DNA of 64,000 nucleotides from Photobacterium swingsii (GCF_024346715.1 NZ_AP024853.1:806001-870000), one strand, 5' to 3'; counted from the first letter of the stretch, positions 38,588 to 48,281 are shown. A program made the numbers and translations. Notes: generated by a model from the letters alone, not told the origin.

Positions 38588-39472
38588 ATGCAACTAAGAC
38601 AATGGTTTCTAACCGTTTGCCTGATAGGCATCACCCTTCCCACCCTTGCTGAATCTAACCAAGATAAGCAGCAAGAACCTAAGAGTGAGCCGCCCTATTC
38701 TGAGCTCAGCATATACGACAAACCCCTTATGGAGCGCTATGTTTTAGATGAATTAAAAACATTGCGTGCAAATCAGCAAGATCTTGAGCGCCGCATGATC
38801 ATAGAAATCACGGATCGAGAATTAGCTGTTGCTGATAAATCACTAAACTACGCTAACGTCACGGTAACTTATTTCTTCTATATCATTGCAGGTGTCGCCT
38901 CTCTGATTGCGCTTATAGGTTGGCAATCATTACGAGAGATGCGTGTAAATACCAAGAAAATGGCGGATCAACAGCTACAAGAAATCGCTGAACAATATGA
39001 GAAAAAATTCCAAGCATTAGAGCGCGAGCTTCGCCGTAAAACACGAAGCATCAGTGACAACAACAAAGAAATTGAGAAAATTAACGAGGTTCATAACCTC
39101 TGGCTTCGCGCACAAAACTTCCAAAATCCAGAGCAAAAAATGGAAATCTATGATGAGATTCTAAAAATCCGCCCTGGTGATTTAGAAGCCTTAACCCACA
39201 AAGCCGATGCCGCAATGGAAATTCGCGAGTTCCACTGGGCACTCAGTTTATGTAATCGTGTATTGGAAGTTGATGACTCCAATGCGCACGCGCTTTATCA
39301 ACGTGCTTGTGCCTATGCCCGTCTTGGCGTAGACGAACAAGCTATCTCTGATTTAGAGCGCTCTATTGCAGAAAGCGCCCTCATGCGCGATCTTGCCGCA
39401 GACGAAGCCGATTTTGAAATGCTACACGGCAATGAACGATTTGATTTATTGATCGCCGCAACTGAGCTCTAA
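38588..39472 (+). CDS. Membrane-anchored coiled-coil/TPR protein
   Basis: A 294-aa protein. Signal peptide about 1-21, a transmembrane helix near 99-118 (VTYFFYIIAGVASLIALIGW), a charged coiled coil (about 120-170), then two or three TPR motifs (about 170-265) ending near ANERF. It probably scaffolds a complex at the inner membrane with the TPRs in the cytoplasm or periplasm; topology is uncertain. No partner genes are adjacent. The ATG at 38588 has no strong SD but matches the signal peptide. Confidence 0.68.
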   Translation: MQLRQWFLTVCLIGITLPTLAESNQDKQQEPKSEPPYSELSIYDKPLMERYVLDELKTLRANQQDLERRMIIEITDRELAVADKSLNYANVTVTYFFYIIAGVASLIALIGWQSLREMRVNTKKMADQQLQEIAEQYEKKFQALERELRRKTRSISDNNKEIEKINEVHNLWLRAQNFQNPEQKMEIYDEILKIRPGDLEALTHKADAAMEIREFHWALSLCNRVLEVDDSNAHALYQRACAYARLGVDEQAISDLERSIAESALMRDLAADEADFEMLHGNERFDLLIAATEL

Positions 39473-39783
39473 CCCCCCATCAACGACCTAATCATCTCAG
39501 CAGTATCCCTATGAATTTTATAGTGATACTGCCAATTCCCTCTTTGCCATCCCATTGCATCCTCACTCACGGCTCTCTTTAACATTCAACGCATCGAACT
39601 CTAAGTAATTAGCTAGTTATTTTCTTCCTGTTACACATCATCAACACCCAAACACCCACAACTACACAGCATTTAATTTGCTTAAACCCTAAATTGTAAC
39701 GAATCATTCACCTCAATTTCTTTTGAACTCTAAACAATTAGTTGTTAGCATACTGTCAAATTGATAACTAACAGGAGAAAATC
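39473..39783. other. Intergenic region before the betT leader, 311 bp
   Basis: Non-coding region. It holds a plausible sigma-70 promoter (TTGAAC at 39723, 17 bp, TAGCAT at 39746) and an imperfect TTAGTTGTTAG / GATAACTAAC inverted repeat just after it. I see no gene between the TPR gene and the leader ORF. Confidence 0.45.
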
Positions 39784-39831
39784 ATGCGCATTTTGCGCTC
39801 ACTGGGTGCGGCCAGTTTCATCGTCGAATAG
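39784..39831 (+). CDS. 15-aa leader peptide ORF before betT
   Basis: An ATG with a strong AGGAG six bases upstream opens a 15-codon frame (MRILRSLGAASFIVE) ending in TAG, 49 bp before the transporter start. A hairpin GTCGA-ATAGGC-TCGAC (39823-39838) covers its stop codon. This looks like a translated leader controlling the downstream transporter, for example by attenuation or coupling. The function is inferred. Confidence 0.5.
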   Translation: MRILRSLGAASFIVE

Positions 39832-39880
39832 GCTCGACACAAGAAGGATAAGCCCGTAACAATGTCATATCGAAGGATGT

Positions 39881-41851
39881 ATGAGTTTTCAAAAAGATAT
39901 CAATAAACCCGTTTTTTTCATTTCACTAGTAATCATTGCATTACTTTCATTTGTCGGCGTACTTTGGCCTGACTCCGCACAAAATTATTTTGGTGCGATA
40001 CAGAAGTGGTTCGTAACACAAGCAAGTTGGCTATACATTTTATCTGTCGCCATCTTTCTAATTTTCCTCGTATTCGTCATGTGCAGTCGCATGGGCGATA
40101 TCAAACTGGGCCCCGATCATTCCGAACCTGATTACACTTTTGGTTCTTGGGTAGCCATGCTTTTTTCTGCAGGCATGGGGATCGGTCTAATGTTTTTCGG
40201 CGTGGCTGAACCAGTCATGCACTTTATGTCACCACCTGTTGGTGATCCGCAAACGGTTGAAGCTGCTCGTGAAGCCATGAAGATCACTTTCTTCCATTGG
40301 GGCTTACATGCTTGGGCTATCTATGCCGTTGTCGCACTTTCACTCGCGTACTTCTCGTACCGCCATAAGCTACCGCTGCTACCACGCTCAGTATTACACC
40401 CTCTGATCGGTGATAAAATTTATGGCCCAATTGGTCATGCTGTCGATATCTTCGCCGTCATCGGTACGCTCTTTGGTGTAGCAACATCGCTTGGCTTTGG
40501 TGTCATGCAAGTTAATGCTGGCTTCAATTACTTATTTGGCTTGCCGCAAACGACCGAAGTACAAATGGGGTTAATTGCTGTCATCACCTTGTTTGCAACA
40601 GTATCCGTCGTGTTGGGTCTTGATGGGGGTATCAAACGCCTGTCAAACATCAATATGTCATTGGCCATCCTGCTAGTCACTATTGTCATTATTGCTGGTC
40701 CAACGGTACTTATTCTGCAATCGTTCGTCCAAAACACAGGCAGTTACTTAAGCGATATTGTGAATAAGACTTTTAACTTATTTGCTTATGCACCTAAAGA
40801 AGATTGGATCGGAGGTTGGACGCTATTGTACTGGGGTTGGTGGATTTCATGGTCACCATTCGTCGGTATGTTCATCGCGCGCATTTCACGTGGTCGTACT
40901 ATTCGTGAATTCTTGATCGGTGTACTACTGCTACCATCACTATTTGGTTTCCTATGGTTTACCGCTTTTGGTAACACAGCTATTGATGCAATCATGAATC
41001 ATGGCGCGACTTACCTCAGCGAGGCTGTTAGCAGCAACGTACCCGTTGCACTGTTTAAGTTCTTCGAACACATGCCACTGTCTAGCCTACTATCCATGGT
41101 TGGGGTTTTACTGGTTATTACCTTCTTCGTGAGTTCATCGGATTCAGGCTCTTTGGTAATAGATACCCTAACCTCTGGTGGTGCAGAAGAACCGCCTGTA
41201 TGGCAACGTATTTTCTGGGCATTAACTGAAGGTTTGGTCGCAGCAGCTCTTCTTGGTGCTGGTGGTTTATCCGCCCTGCAAACCATGACGATAGCCAGTG
41301 CTTTTCCTATCATGATCCTACTTTTGGTATTCTGTTACTGCTTGTTTATTGCATTACGTAACGACTATCTACTGCAATCGAGTGTGCAAAACCACAACAC
41401 ATCGGTGCAATACACGAAAGCAAGTGTAAGCTGGAAAGATCGGATTTCTTCGTTGGTTAACCACCCGAAGAAAACAGAAGCAAAAGCCTTTATTGATGAT
41501 ACGGCGAAACCTGCACTGACATCGTTAGCGAACGAAATGAAGAAACAAGGTTTGGCTGCCCGCATTCAAATTCTAGATCCAGAACGTGTACGTATGGTGA
41601 TAGAGAAAGAAGGTGTTGAAGATTTTGCTTACGGTATTCGTCTACGCCGCTTTGTACTGCCAACCTATGTTAACGAAGAACAAAGCACCTACTACCGTGC
41701 AGAAGTCTTCTTGCTACAAGGTGGGCAACAATACGATGTATTAGGTTATACCCAAGAACAAATCATTGCTGATGCAATTACCCAGTATGAACGTCATATG
41801 CACTTCCTGCACTTGGCAACATCTGAAAATGTTGCAAGCAAAGTCGGCTAA
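39881..41851 (+). CDS. betT: BCCT-family choline/betaine transporter, BetT-type
   Basis: A 656-aa transporter with twelve predicted membrane helices. BCCT motifs include SAGMGIGLMFFGVAEPV, the aromatic substrate region YWGWWISWSPFVGMFIARIS, and a C-terminal cytoplasmic domain of about 140 residues (RRFVLPTYV...YDVLGYTQEQIIADAITQYERH), typical of BetT and absent from BetP-like proteins. It likely imports choline for osmoprotection. AAGGATGT precedes the ATG. Upstream is a leader ORF; downstream a terminator. Confidence 0.88.
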   Translation: MSFQKDINKPVFFISLVIIALLSFVGVLWPDSAQNYFGAIQKWFVTQASWLYILSVAIFLIFLVFVMCSRMGDIKLGPDHSEPDYTFGSWVAMLFSAGMGIGLMFFGVAEPVMHFMSPPVGDPQTVEAAREAMKITFFHWGLHAWAIYAVVALSLAYFSYRHKLPLLPRSVLHPLIGDKIYGPIGHAVDIFAVIGTLFGVATSLGFGVMQVNAGFNYLFGLPQTTEVQMGLIAVITLFATVSVVLGLDGGIKRLSNINMSLAILLVTIVIIAGPTVLILQSFVQNTGSYLSDIVNKTFNLFAYAPKEDWIGGWTLLYWGWWISWSPFVGMFIARISRGRTIREFLIGVLLLPSLFGFLWFTAFGNTAIDAIMNHGATYLSEAVSSNVPVALFKFFEHMPLSSLLSMVGVLLVITFFVSSSDSGSLVIDTLTSGGAEEPPVWQRIFWALTEGLVAAALLGAGGLSALQTMTIASAFPIMILLLVFCYCLFIALRNDYLLQSSVQNHNTSVQYTKASVSWKDRISSLVNHPKKTEAKAFIDDTAKPALTSLANEMKKQGLAARIQILDPERVRMVIEKEGVEDFAYGIRLRRFVLPTYVNEEQSTYYRAEVFLLQGGQQYDVLGYTQEQIIADAITQYERHMHFLHLATSENVASKVG

Positions 41852-41881
41852 CAACCTTTCCCAGTTATATAACTAAATATT

Positions 41882-41924
41882 AAGCCCTCAATATTACGGT
41901 ATTTACCTTTCGTATTGAGGGCTT
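41882..41924 (+). terminator. Rho-independent terminator after betT
   Basis: Twelve-base stem (AAGCCCTCAATA / TATTGAGGGCTT) with a 19-base loop, followed by TTTT. Confidence 0.8.
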
Positions 41925-42062
41925 TTCTATATCAAGATGTTTACTCTGCGCCTCCTAACAGCCAAGTAAGGTGATGTTTATTTTCATCAACTAATGAACT
42001 GTTTCCCATGCTTACCAGTATGAGTAATTACATGATTTAATGTTTGTCAGGTAATAGATAGC

Positions 42063-42794
42063 ATGCACATTTTGATTATTGGCGGCTCAGGTGGGATTGG
42101 ATCTGCTCTGATTGCTCACTTTCGCACACTTTACCCAGCAGCGACGCTTTACGCCACATACCGAACAGCGATTCCCACTACCTTCAAGCACAAATCATCA
42201 CAAAGCCTCGATACCAAGTTGCACTGGTTAGCACTTGATGTCACCTCAGAAACAGAGATAAAAAACCTTGCAGAGCAGTTACCTCAACTCAATGCCATCA
42301 TCAATACTGTCGGTATCTTATATGATGATGCCCATACGCCAGAGAAAACGGTGAATGAATGCGATCTTGCGTTTTTTCAAAAAAACATCCAAACAAATGT
42401 GACACCAAGTATTTGTATTGCTAAATATTTTTCTCGCCATCTAAAGGCTTCAACACCTACTTTTTTTATCGCTTTATCAGCTCGAATAGGCAGCATTTCA
42501 GACAACAATCTTGGCGGATGGATCAGCTACCGAACCTCTAAAGCAGCATTGAATATGGCCATGAAAACCATCAGTATTGAATGGCGGTATAAGCTCCCAC
42601 ATTGTTGCGTGGTTGTTTTTCATCCAGGTACTACTGATACCTCATTTTCCAAACCTTTTCAGCGCAATGTCCCTACATCACAACTTCACTCAGCAAAAAC
42701 AACTGCAATTCGGCTCGTCGCACTGATTGAACAATTACGCCCCGAAGACTCAGGAAAATTTTATAGCTATGACATGGAAGAAATCCTCTGGTAA
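42063..42794 (+). CDS. SDR-family oxidoreductase, CsgA-like
   Basis: A 243-aa short-chain dehydrogenase. It opens MHILIIGGSGGIGSALI (GxxxGIG), with TVGILYDD in place of the usual NNAG and catalytic S, Y and K as SARIGSISDNN and YRTSKAALN. The group includes C-signal-like and quinone-related SDRs; the substrate is unknown. It stands alone after the betT terminator. Confidence 0.82.
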   Translation: MHILIIGGSGGIGSALIAHFRTLYPAATLYATYRTAIPTTFKHKSSQSLDTKLHWLALDVTSETEIKNLAEQLPQLNAIINTVGILYDDAHTPEKTVNECDLAFFQKNIQTNVTPSICIAKYFSRHLKASTPTFFIALSARIGSISDNNLGGWISYRTSKAALNMAMKTISIEWRYKLPHCCVVVFHPGTTDTSFSKPFQRNVPTSQLHSAKTTAIRLVALIEQLRPEDSGKFYSYDMEEILW

Positions 42795-42907
42795 TACATC
42801 CAAGTTCATTTTTACTTTTTCAGTCAACCATCTGCATTGTTTAATTTAACAACGTTCAGTTGCTGCCGCTTTATATAGCTATAGAGCATACAAAAAGAGC
42901 AAAAAAA

Positions 42908-43339
42908 ATGGATGTAACAATGAGCCCCTCTATGTCGATTCTTGACTATCAGCAAGCACACACAAACAGCCCATCCGCCACAAACACGCATCAGTTAGTT
43001 AAACCTATTGTAGAAAGTAGCAAAACGACGATTCATGCAATCGATCATAATAAAAATCTTCATGCGCAAATGAAACGTACCGCCGAAAAAGCAAAACAAG
43101 CCTTAACACCAGAGGAGAACCGAAAAGATGAACTCCAAAAACTTAAAGAGCGACTCAATGAGAAAATTGAAGAGCTTGTAAAGCAAATAAAAAACTTATC
43201 TAAATTCGATAGTGAAGCGACCAAGCAGTTAAAAGAATCATTCCAGTCCCAACTGATACAAGTTCAAGGACAACTTACAAAAGTAATTGATGAAGAAAGA
43301 AAATTATTAGAAAAAGAGGCTAGAAAACAGGGTTTGTAG
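42908..43339 (+). CDS. Coiled-coil hypothetical protein
   Basis: A 143-aa hydrophilic protein. The first 55 residues are low-complexity (S, T, N, H); about 60-143 form a long amphipathic helix with Lys/Glu/Leu heptads (LKERLNEKIEELVKQIKNL). No signal, no known domain. The ATG at MDVTMSPSM is chosen; upstream in-frame codons have only a TTG start. A terminator follows, and just after it is the IS element. Role unknown. Confidence 0.6.
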   Translation: MDVTMSPSMSILDYQQAHTNSPSATNTHQLVKPIVESSKTTIHAIDHNKNLHAQMKRTAEKAKQALTPEENRKDELQKLKERLNEKIEELVKQIKNLSKFDSEATKQLKESFQSQLIQVQGQLTKVIDEERKLLEKEARKQGL

Positions 43340-43366
43340 CATAACCAATACTCACCGCTAAGCATA

Positions 43367-43390
43367 AAGCCACTTTATAAAAAGTGGCTT
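43367..43390 (+). terminator. Rho-independent terminator
   Basis: Perfect 10-bp stem (AAGCCACTTT / AAAGTGGCTT) with loop ATAA, ahead of the IS left end by 12 bp. The T-run is weak. Confidence 0.65.
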
Positions 43391-43439
43391 ATATTTAAAG
43401 TTTGTCCCGTCCTGAAATGTGTTTACACATTGAGGACTA

Positions 43440-43847
43440 ATGATGACCATTCCAAATAAACACTACGTTAAGCGCACTCAGCGTGATTACACACTAGGCT
43501 TTAAATTACAGGTTGTAGACGCCATCGAAAAAGGCGACATGACCTATAAACAAGCCCAATCAATTTACGGCATACAAGGTCGTTCGACCGTTCTTACTTG
43601 GTTAAGAAAGCATGGAAAATTGGATTGGACTACCTGTCCAAGGAAGAACACGATGCCAAAGTCACCAAGAGCGAATGAAACGCCGGCCCAGAAAATAAAA
43701 CGACTTGAACAAGAGCTCGAAGATGAACGCCTTAGATGTCTTCTTCTCAACAGAGTTGTCGATATTCTTGACGCTGAGCATGGGATGTCGCTAAGAAAAA
43801 AGTATATAGCGAAGGAGCAAGAAGCCTTCAAAAAGAGAGGAAAGTAA
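43440..43847 (+). CDS. IS3-family transposase OrfA
   Basis: A 135-aa protein with an N-terminal helix-turn-helix (MTYKQAQSIYGIQGRSTVLTWL) for end binding and a C-terminal leucine-zipper-like helix (about 82-108). It begins after GAGG in the IS left end. The in-frame heptamer A-AAA-AAG (43796-43802) lies 45 bp before its stop and should cause a fraction of ribosomes to slip into the orfB frame, giving the fused transposase. Confidence 0.9.
   Translation: MMTIPNKHYVKRTQRDYTLGFKLQVVDAIEKGDMTYKQAQSIYGIQGRSTVLTWLRKHGKLDWTTCPRKNTMPKSPRANETPAQKIKRLEQELEDERLRCLLLNRVVDILDAEHGMSLRKKYIAKEQEAFKKRGK
43796..43802 (+). promoter_or_regulatory. Programmed -1 frameshift site
   Basis: Slippery heptamer A-AAA-AAG in the orfA frame. 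A slip of one base back moves ribosomes into the frame that stays open into orfB. Confidence 0.82.
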
Positions 43848-43867
43848 GCTTAAGTAAAGCTTGCTCA

Positions 43868-44683
43868 TTGCTCGATATATCTCGTCAATGTGTCTATCAG
43901 AGAGAAAAGCGTGAGGCAACTCGTCAGGCTGAGCTTGCTCCTGTGAGAGGAATGGTACTGGAACTAAGACGCTTCATGCCTCGACTAGGAACTCGTAAGC
44001 TCTATTTCTTACTGAAACCTAAGCTGATAGCCAAGGGAATAAAACTTGGTCGTGATGCTTTGTTTAATTACCTCAGAGAAGAACGCTTACTCGTTAAGCC
44101 GAAACGGAGTTACACCAAAACAACGAACAGCAGGCACTGGATGAAAAAACATCCGAACTTGCTAAAAGAAGTCGTTCCGTCAAAACCAGAAGAGGTTCTG
44201 GTGAGCGACATCACTTATGTTCAGTCGAGCGAGGGCGTTCACTACTTATCATTAGTTACCGATGCCTTCAGTCGTAAAATTATGGGGTATGAAGTCAGTA
44301 ATGAAATGAAAGCGAGTGATGTTGTGAAGGCTTTAGATATGACGCTAAAGACTCGATGTTATCGTCATGCGACAATCCATCATTCAGATAGAGGACTTCA
44401 GTATTGCTCTAGCCTTTATCAAGAGAAGCTTAAAAAGCATGGCATAATACCATCAATGACGGATGGATATGACTGTTACCAAAACGCGTTAGCTGAGCGG
44501 GTCAATGGTATCCTCAAGCAAGAGTTCTTGCTTACTCAGTGCAAAGGTCTTAACGAGTTAAAAACGCTTGTTGAAGAGTCTATATATACGTATAACGAAA
44601 TGAGGCCGCATCTTAGCCTTGGCATGGATACGCCAAATAAAATGCATGAAAAAAGCCAGCAACTTGCGTTACTGGCTTACTAA
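43868..44683 (+). CDS. IS3-family transposase OrfB (DDE integrase core)
   Basis: A 271-aa rve-type catalytic domain. The DDE triad is seen as DITYVQ, HSDRGLQY and NALAERVNG, with the usual ending YNEMRPHLSLGM. An N-terminal HTH_21-like region (RFMPRLGTRKLYFLL) precedes it. Its open frame reaches back through 43802, so the native product is probably an OrfAB fusion made by frameshifting; the ATG at 43868 may give separate OrfB. Confidence 0.9.
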   Translation: MLDISRQCVYQREKREATRQAELAPVRGMVLELRRFMPRLGTRKLYFLLKPKLIAKGIKLGRDALFNYLREERLLVKPKRSYTKTTNSRHWMKKHPNLLKEVVPSKPEEVLVSDITYVQSSEGVHYLSLVTDAFSRKIMGYEVSNEMKASDVVKALDMTLKTRCYRHATIHHSDRGLQYCSSLYQEKLKKHGIIPSMTDGYDCYQNALAERVNGILKQEFLLTQCKGLNELKTLVEESIYTYNEMRPHLSLGMDTPNKMHEKSQQLALLAY

Positions 44684-44908
44684 AATCGTCAACGTATTTT
44701 AGGACGAGACAGTTCATAACTACATCCCTCCCCCACCCACCCCACATAATAGTGACTACTCCAGAACATTTACTCATGTAACAGTTAGATGAAAAGGACA
44801 GTAAGTTTTCGTTATGCGTCTCCCTGCTATTTGTTGGTAGCTACGTGATAACAATGTCATGCTCTTTGCTTAATCTATGGGCACATTCATTCACTCATAG
44901 GCATAAAG

Positions 44909-46429
44909 ATGAAAACACATACACTTGCAGGGTTGGTTTTAGTTACAACTTTAATGGGTTGCAACAATGATGATGACTCATCAAACGTTAAGCCCAAAGA
45001 AACAGAAATCACCAAGCTCAATATTGTCACCGCTAACCTTTGGCTGAGCTTAAGCCAAAATTTCAATCATAAAAGTGCGTTTCACCGTGCCATTGAAGAA
45101 TTTAAATATGCAAACGCTGACATTTTATTATTGTCAGAAGCATCAGGAATCAGCGCGCGCCTCGCTGAAGCTTTGGGAATGTACTATTGGCAAGGCGATG
45201 ATTCCCATACCACGACGGGAATTTTATCTAAGTACCCTATAAAATCTGTTTTCAACGATAAACCCGAAGCTAACTATGATCAAAGTGGCAATATTGGGGC
45301 TGTACTTGATGTAAATGGACGTGATGTGGTTGTTTGGGCAAACCATCTCGATTACACCCATTACATCACCTATGATGCACGAGGTGGAAACGGCGTATCT
45401 TGGCAAGCCCATACTGGCTGTTTACCCATCTCTGATACCGCTCAATTAGATGCCATGAACGCGCAATCAAAACGCCCAGCGCAAACACAGTACATGCTCG
45501 ACAAACTTGCCCCCTATATTGCCGATGGCACCCCTATATTCATTGGTGGTGACTTTAATGAGGCGTCAGGGCTCGATTGGACAGCAGACACCGCCAATAT
45601 GTTCGATCATAAAGGCACAATTTACGATTTCAGTACACACAAAATGATCCGTGAGGCAGGACTTATTGATTCTTACCGTGCACTTTTTCCCAACCCCGTC
45701 TCTCATCCCGGTATTACTTGGCCTTTCCATATAAAAGATAGTTGGACACAAGGTGCTTCCTATAGCCAAGAGTGTGGTCGAACTTTAGACGATCGCGACC
45801 GTATTGATTACATCTATCATAGTGCTAACCATAGCGACCTTAAATTACTCGACGCATCGATTATTGGCCCTCGCCCAAACACCTACTTCAAAGGCCCTCA
45901 TGGTGAAGATGATACTTATCAATGGAGCGACCCACATTCAGGGATAATGGTAAACACAGAGGGAACACCGTTTTATGGTGAACGAGATTTTGTCTCTGAT
46001 CATTTATGGTATAAAACCACTTATCAAATTGAAACGCCAAAAGATTCTACAGCAACAACATCCCTGAATCTCAACCCAGAGTTCTCCAACATTTCCCTAC
46101 GAAATGACGGCTCAGATCTTGCCATTGATTTCACCCTTTCAAACTTCCAATTGTGGCAGGAAAACCGGACTTATCGCTTAGTCGTGTCTGGTGACTCCAC
46201 GTCATCACGTACCAATGGCTGGCAAAGCGAAGTGCTTACCAGTAAACCAAATGGAAAAATGACGGTCATAGTCCCACCATCAGTACTGACAAAACTAAAA
46301 GCCGAAGCCCCTCTTCATAAAGGGCTTCAGCTACGAATAAAAAGTGCCATTGGGGGCTGGCATAAGCAATATGCAGTAAAAACAATCTCAACTGAAGAAA
46401 TTGAGAAAGTCATGACTATCCCAAGCTAA
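44909..46429 (+). CDS. Endonuclease/exonuclease/phosphatase-family lipoprotein
   Basis: A 506-aa exported protein: lipobox signal LVLVTTLMGC (cleavage before C18), then an EEP domain (about 38-370). Catalytic residues appear as NLWLSL (N), LLLSEAS (E), NHLDYT (H), GGDFNEAS (D, N) and DRIDYIYH (D), with the final SDH as VSDHLWY. About 120 extra C-terminal residues form a beta-rich domain. Probably a surface or periplasmic nuclease or phosphodiesterase. A terminator follows at 46475. Confidence 0.82.
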   Translation: MKTHTLAGLVLVTTLMGCNNDDDSSNVKPKETEITKLNIVTANLWLSLSQNFNHKSAFHRAIEEFKYANADILLLSEASGISARLAEALGMYYWQGDDSHTTTGILSKYPIKSVFNDKPEANYDQSGNIGAVLDVNGRDVVVWANHLDYTHYITYDARGGNGVSWQAHTGCLPISDTAQLDAMNAQSKRPAQTQYMLDKLAPYIADGTPIFIGGDFNEASGLDWTADTANMFDHKGTIYDFSTHKMIREAGLIDSYRALFPNPVSHPGITWPFHIKDSWTQGASYSQECGRTLDDRDRIDYIYHSANHSDLKLLDASIIGPRPNTYFKGPHGEDDTYQWSDPHSGIMVNTEGTPFYGERDFVSDHLWYKTTYQIETPKDSTATTSLNLNPEFSNISLRNDGSDLAIDFTLSNFQLWQENRTYRLVVSGDSTSSRTNGWQSEVLTSKPNGKMTVIVPPSVLTKLKAEAPLHKGLQLRIKSAIGGWHKQYAVKTISTEEIEKVMTIPS

Positions 46430-46474
46430 TAATCATCGATAGACAGCACAAATAATGAAAGAAACAGCTAATAA

Positions 46475-46510
46475 AAAACCCCAAATACACGTCTGTGTGT
46501 TTGGGGTTTT
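46475..46510. terminator. Bidirectional terminator
   Basis: Sixteen-base stem with one T-G pair (AAAACCCCAAATACAC / GTGTGTTTGGGGTTTT), loop of four, T-run on both strands. It separates the convergent EEP gene and dbpA. Confidence 0.85.
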
Positions 46511-46579
46511 ATTCTGAACTTTGTCACTCACCGCTAGCCTGACAGGTATTTACAGGCTAAATCATGTTTTACCGCTCGA

Positions 46580-47974
46580 TTAGCGGTTAATAGGGCGTAC
46601 GCGGAAGCTACGTCCTTTCATTTTACCTTTTTCTAGCTTACGCAAAGCAGTGCGGGCAACATCACTGTGCACCGCAACATAAGCGCGGTTATCGAACAAA
46701 TGAATCTTACCAACTTGTGAACCGTTGATACCATTTTCACCCGTTAACGCACCAAGAATATCACCAGCACGCACTTTTTGTTTTTTACCACCATCAATAA
46801 GCAGTGTCGTCATTAATGGGCGGCGTGTTGGCTTGTCTAACAAGTCCATAGCCGGTAATTCTTCACCGTGAATTGGACGGTCAAGGTAATCTTCAAGCAG
46901 TGCAACCTTGTAGTGCTCTTTATCGCTAAACAGTGAACAAGCAATGCCTTTGCTTCCCGCTCGACCTGTACGGCCAACACGGTGAACGTGTACTTCAGTA
47001 TCACGCGCAATGTGATAGTTAATCACAGCATCCAGTGAATCAATATCAAGACCACGTGCCGCTACGTCTGTCGCAACCAAAATAGAAGCACTCTTATTAG
47101 CAAAGCGCACTAAGGTCTGATCTCGCTCACGTTGCTCTAAATCACCATGAAGTGCGACAGCACTAAAGCCATACATATCTAGCGAGTCAGCAATTTCTTG
47201 CGCTTCACGCTTGGTGTTACAGAAAACAACGGTTGATTCTGGTTGGTGCTGTTGAAGTAGAAGACGCAATGCCGTCATGCGGCTTTCATTATCATCCACT
47301 TTGAAAAAGTGCTGCGTGATACTGCTGTTGTCGTGGGTTGATTCCACTTTCACCATTACCGGCTCATGCATAATATCATCAGCAATTTCTTTAATTTGCT
47401 TTGGATACGTCGCACTAAATAGCAAGGTTTGACGATCGCGTGGCGCTTCATCAACAATCGCATCAATAGAAGATTGGAAGCCCATCTCCATCATACGATC
47501 AGCTTCATCAAACACTAGGGTATTTAATTCTGCTAAGTTTAAGAAACCTTTGCGGATGTGTTCTTCTACACGACCTGGCGTACCTACAATGATGTGAGCA
47601 CCGTGTTCTAATGAGCCAATTTGAGGGCCAAACGGCATACCGCCACAAAGTGTCAATACTTTAATATTATGGATAGTACGTGCTAACTTACGGATTTCTT
47701 TAGCAACTTGGTCAGCCAACTCACGGGTTGGGCACAAAACCAAGGTTTGCACGCGAAAACGCTTAACATTCAAATTAGAAAGTAAACCTAAACCGAATGC
47801 AGCAGTTTTACCTGAACCAGTTTTCCCCTGCGCAATCACATCTTTACCTGCCAACATATGTGGCAGACTTTGCGCTTGGATTGGCGTCATCTCGGCATAA
47901 CCCATAGATGATAAGTTTTCCAGCAAAGCAGGGTTCAGTTCAAGTGTAGAGAAGGCGGTCTGGCTCAAGGTCAT
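46580..47974 (-). CDS. dbpA: ATP-dependent RNA helicase DbpA
   Basis: A 464-aa DEAD-box helicase. Motifs in order: Q motif (TPIQAQSLP), GKTGSGKT, PTRELADQ, GG, TPGR, DEAD, SAT, then domain 2 with ARGLD and HRVGRTGRAG. The C-terminal about 75 residues (from TLLIDGGKKQKVRAGDILGAL) are the DbpA RNA-binding domain that recognises hairpin 92 of 23S rRNA. It should act in large-subunit assembly. AGGAC precedes the ATG. Confidence 0.95.
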   Translation of the reverse strand: MTLSQTAFSTLELNPALLENLSSMGYAEMTPIQAQSLPHMLAGKDVIAQGKTGSGKTAAFGLGLLSNLNVKRFRVQTLVLCPTRELADQVAKEIRKLARTIHNIKVLTLCGGMPFGPQIGSLEHGAHIIVGTPGRVEEHIRKGFLNLAELNTLVFDEADRMMEMGFQSSIDAIVDEAPRDRQTLLFSATYPKQIKEIADDIMHEPVMVKVESTHDNSSITQHFFKVDDNESRMTALRLLLQQHQPESTVVFCNTKREAQEIADSLDMYGFSAVALHGDLEQRERDQTLVRFANKSASILVATDVAARGLDIDSLDAVINYHIARDTEVHVHRVGRTGRAGSKGIACSLFSDKEHYKVALLEDYLDRPIHGEELPAMDLLDKPTRRPLMTTLLIDGGKKQKVRAGDILGALTGENGINGSQVGKIHLFDNRAYVAVHSDVARTALRKLEKGKMKGRSFRVRPINR

Positions 47975-48281
47975 GTCCTATCGTATAAAGAGTTAGGATG
48001 GATAATTTATGGATTATTCCCATTAAAGGCTGCGCACAATACCAGTTTGCAGTGTGCAAGCATAGTAGCAGAACGTTTTTATCCTTGCTGTTTTACTACT
48101 AACACGAACAATAGCAGAAGAAAACAACATGTATGACACGAAACCTCACACTTTAACTTACGAATTAGCTTCACACCCACTGCACAAAACTGCCTCTAAA
48201 CTGTTTAATTATCTACCAGAAATATTATGTTCTATGTCATAATGCAGATAGTTATAAATCAAACAATATCTGTTATTACTC
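47975..48281. other. Divergent intergenic region, 307 bp
   Basis: Region between dbpA and the first exported tandem gene. A repeat ATTATG-(8)-CATAAT at 48224-48243 lies about 40 bp before the latter's start and could be an operator. No other feature is recognised. Confidence 0.45.

Larger units (their letters stand above)
43403..44711 (+). mobile_element. IS3-family insertion sequence, complete
   Basis: A 1309-bp element. The ends TGTCCCGTCCTGAAAT and (reverse) TGTCTCGTCCTAAAAT form imperfect inverted repeats of about 25 bp starting with TG. It is flanked on both sides by GTT, a likely 3-bp target duplication. Inside are orfA and an overlapping-frame orfB with an A6G slippery site between, the standard IS3 plan. 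Both genes appear intact, so it may be active. Confidence 0.92.
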
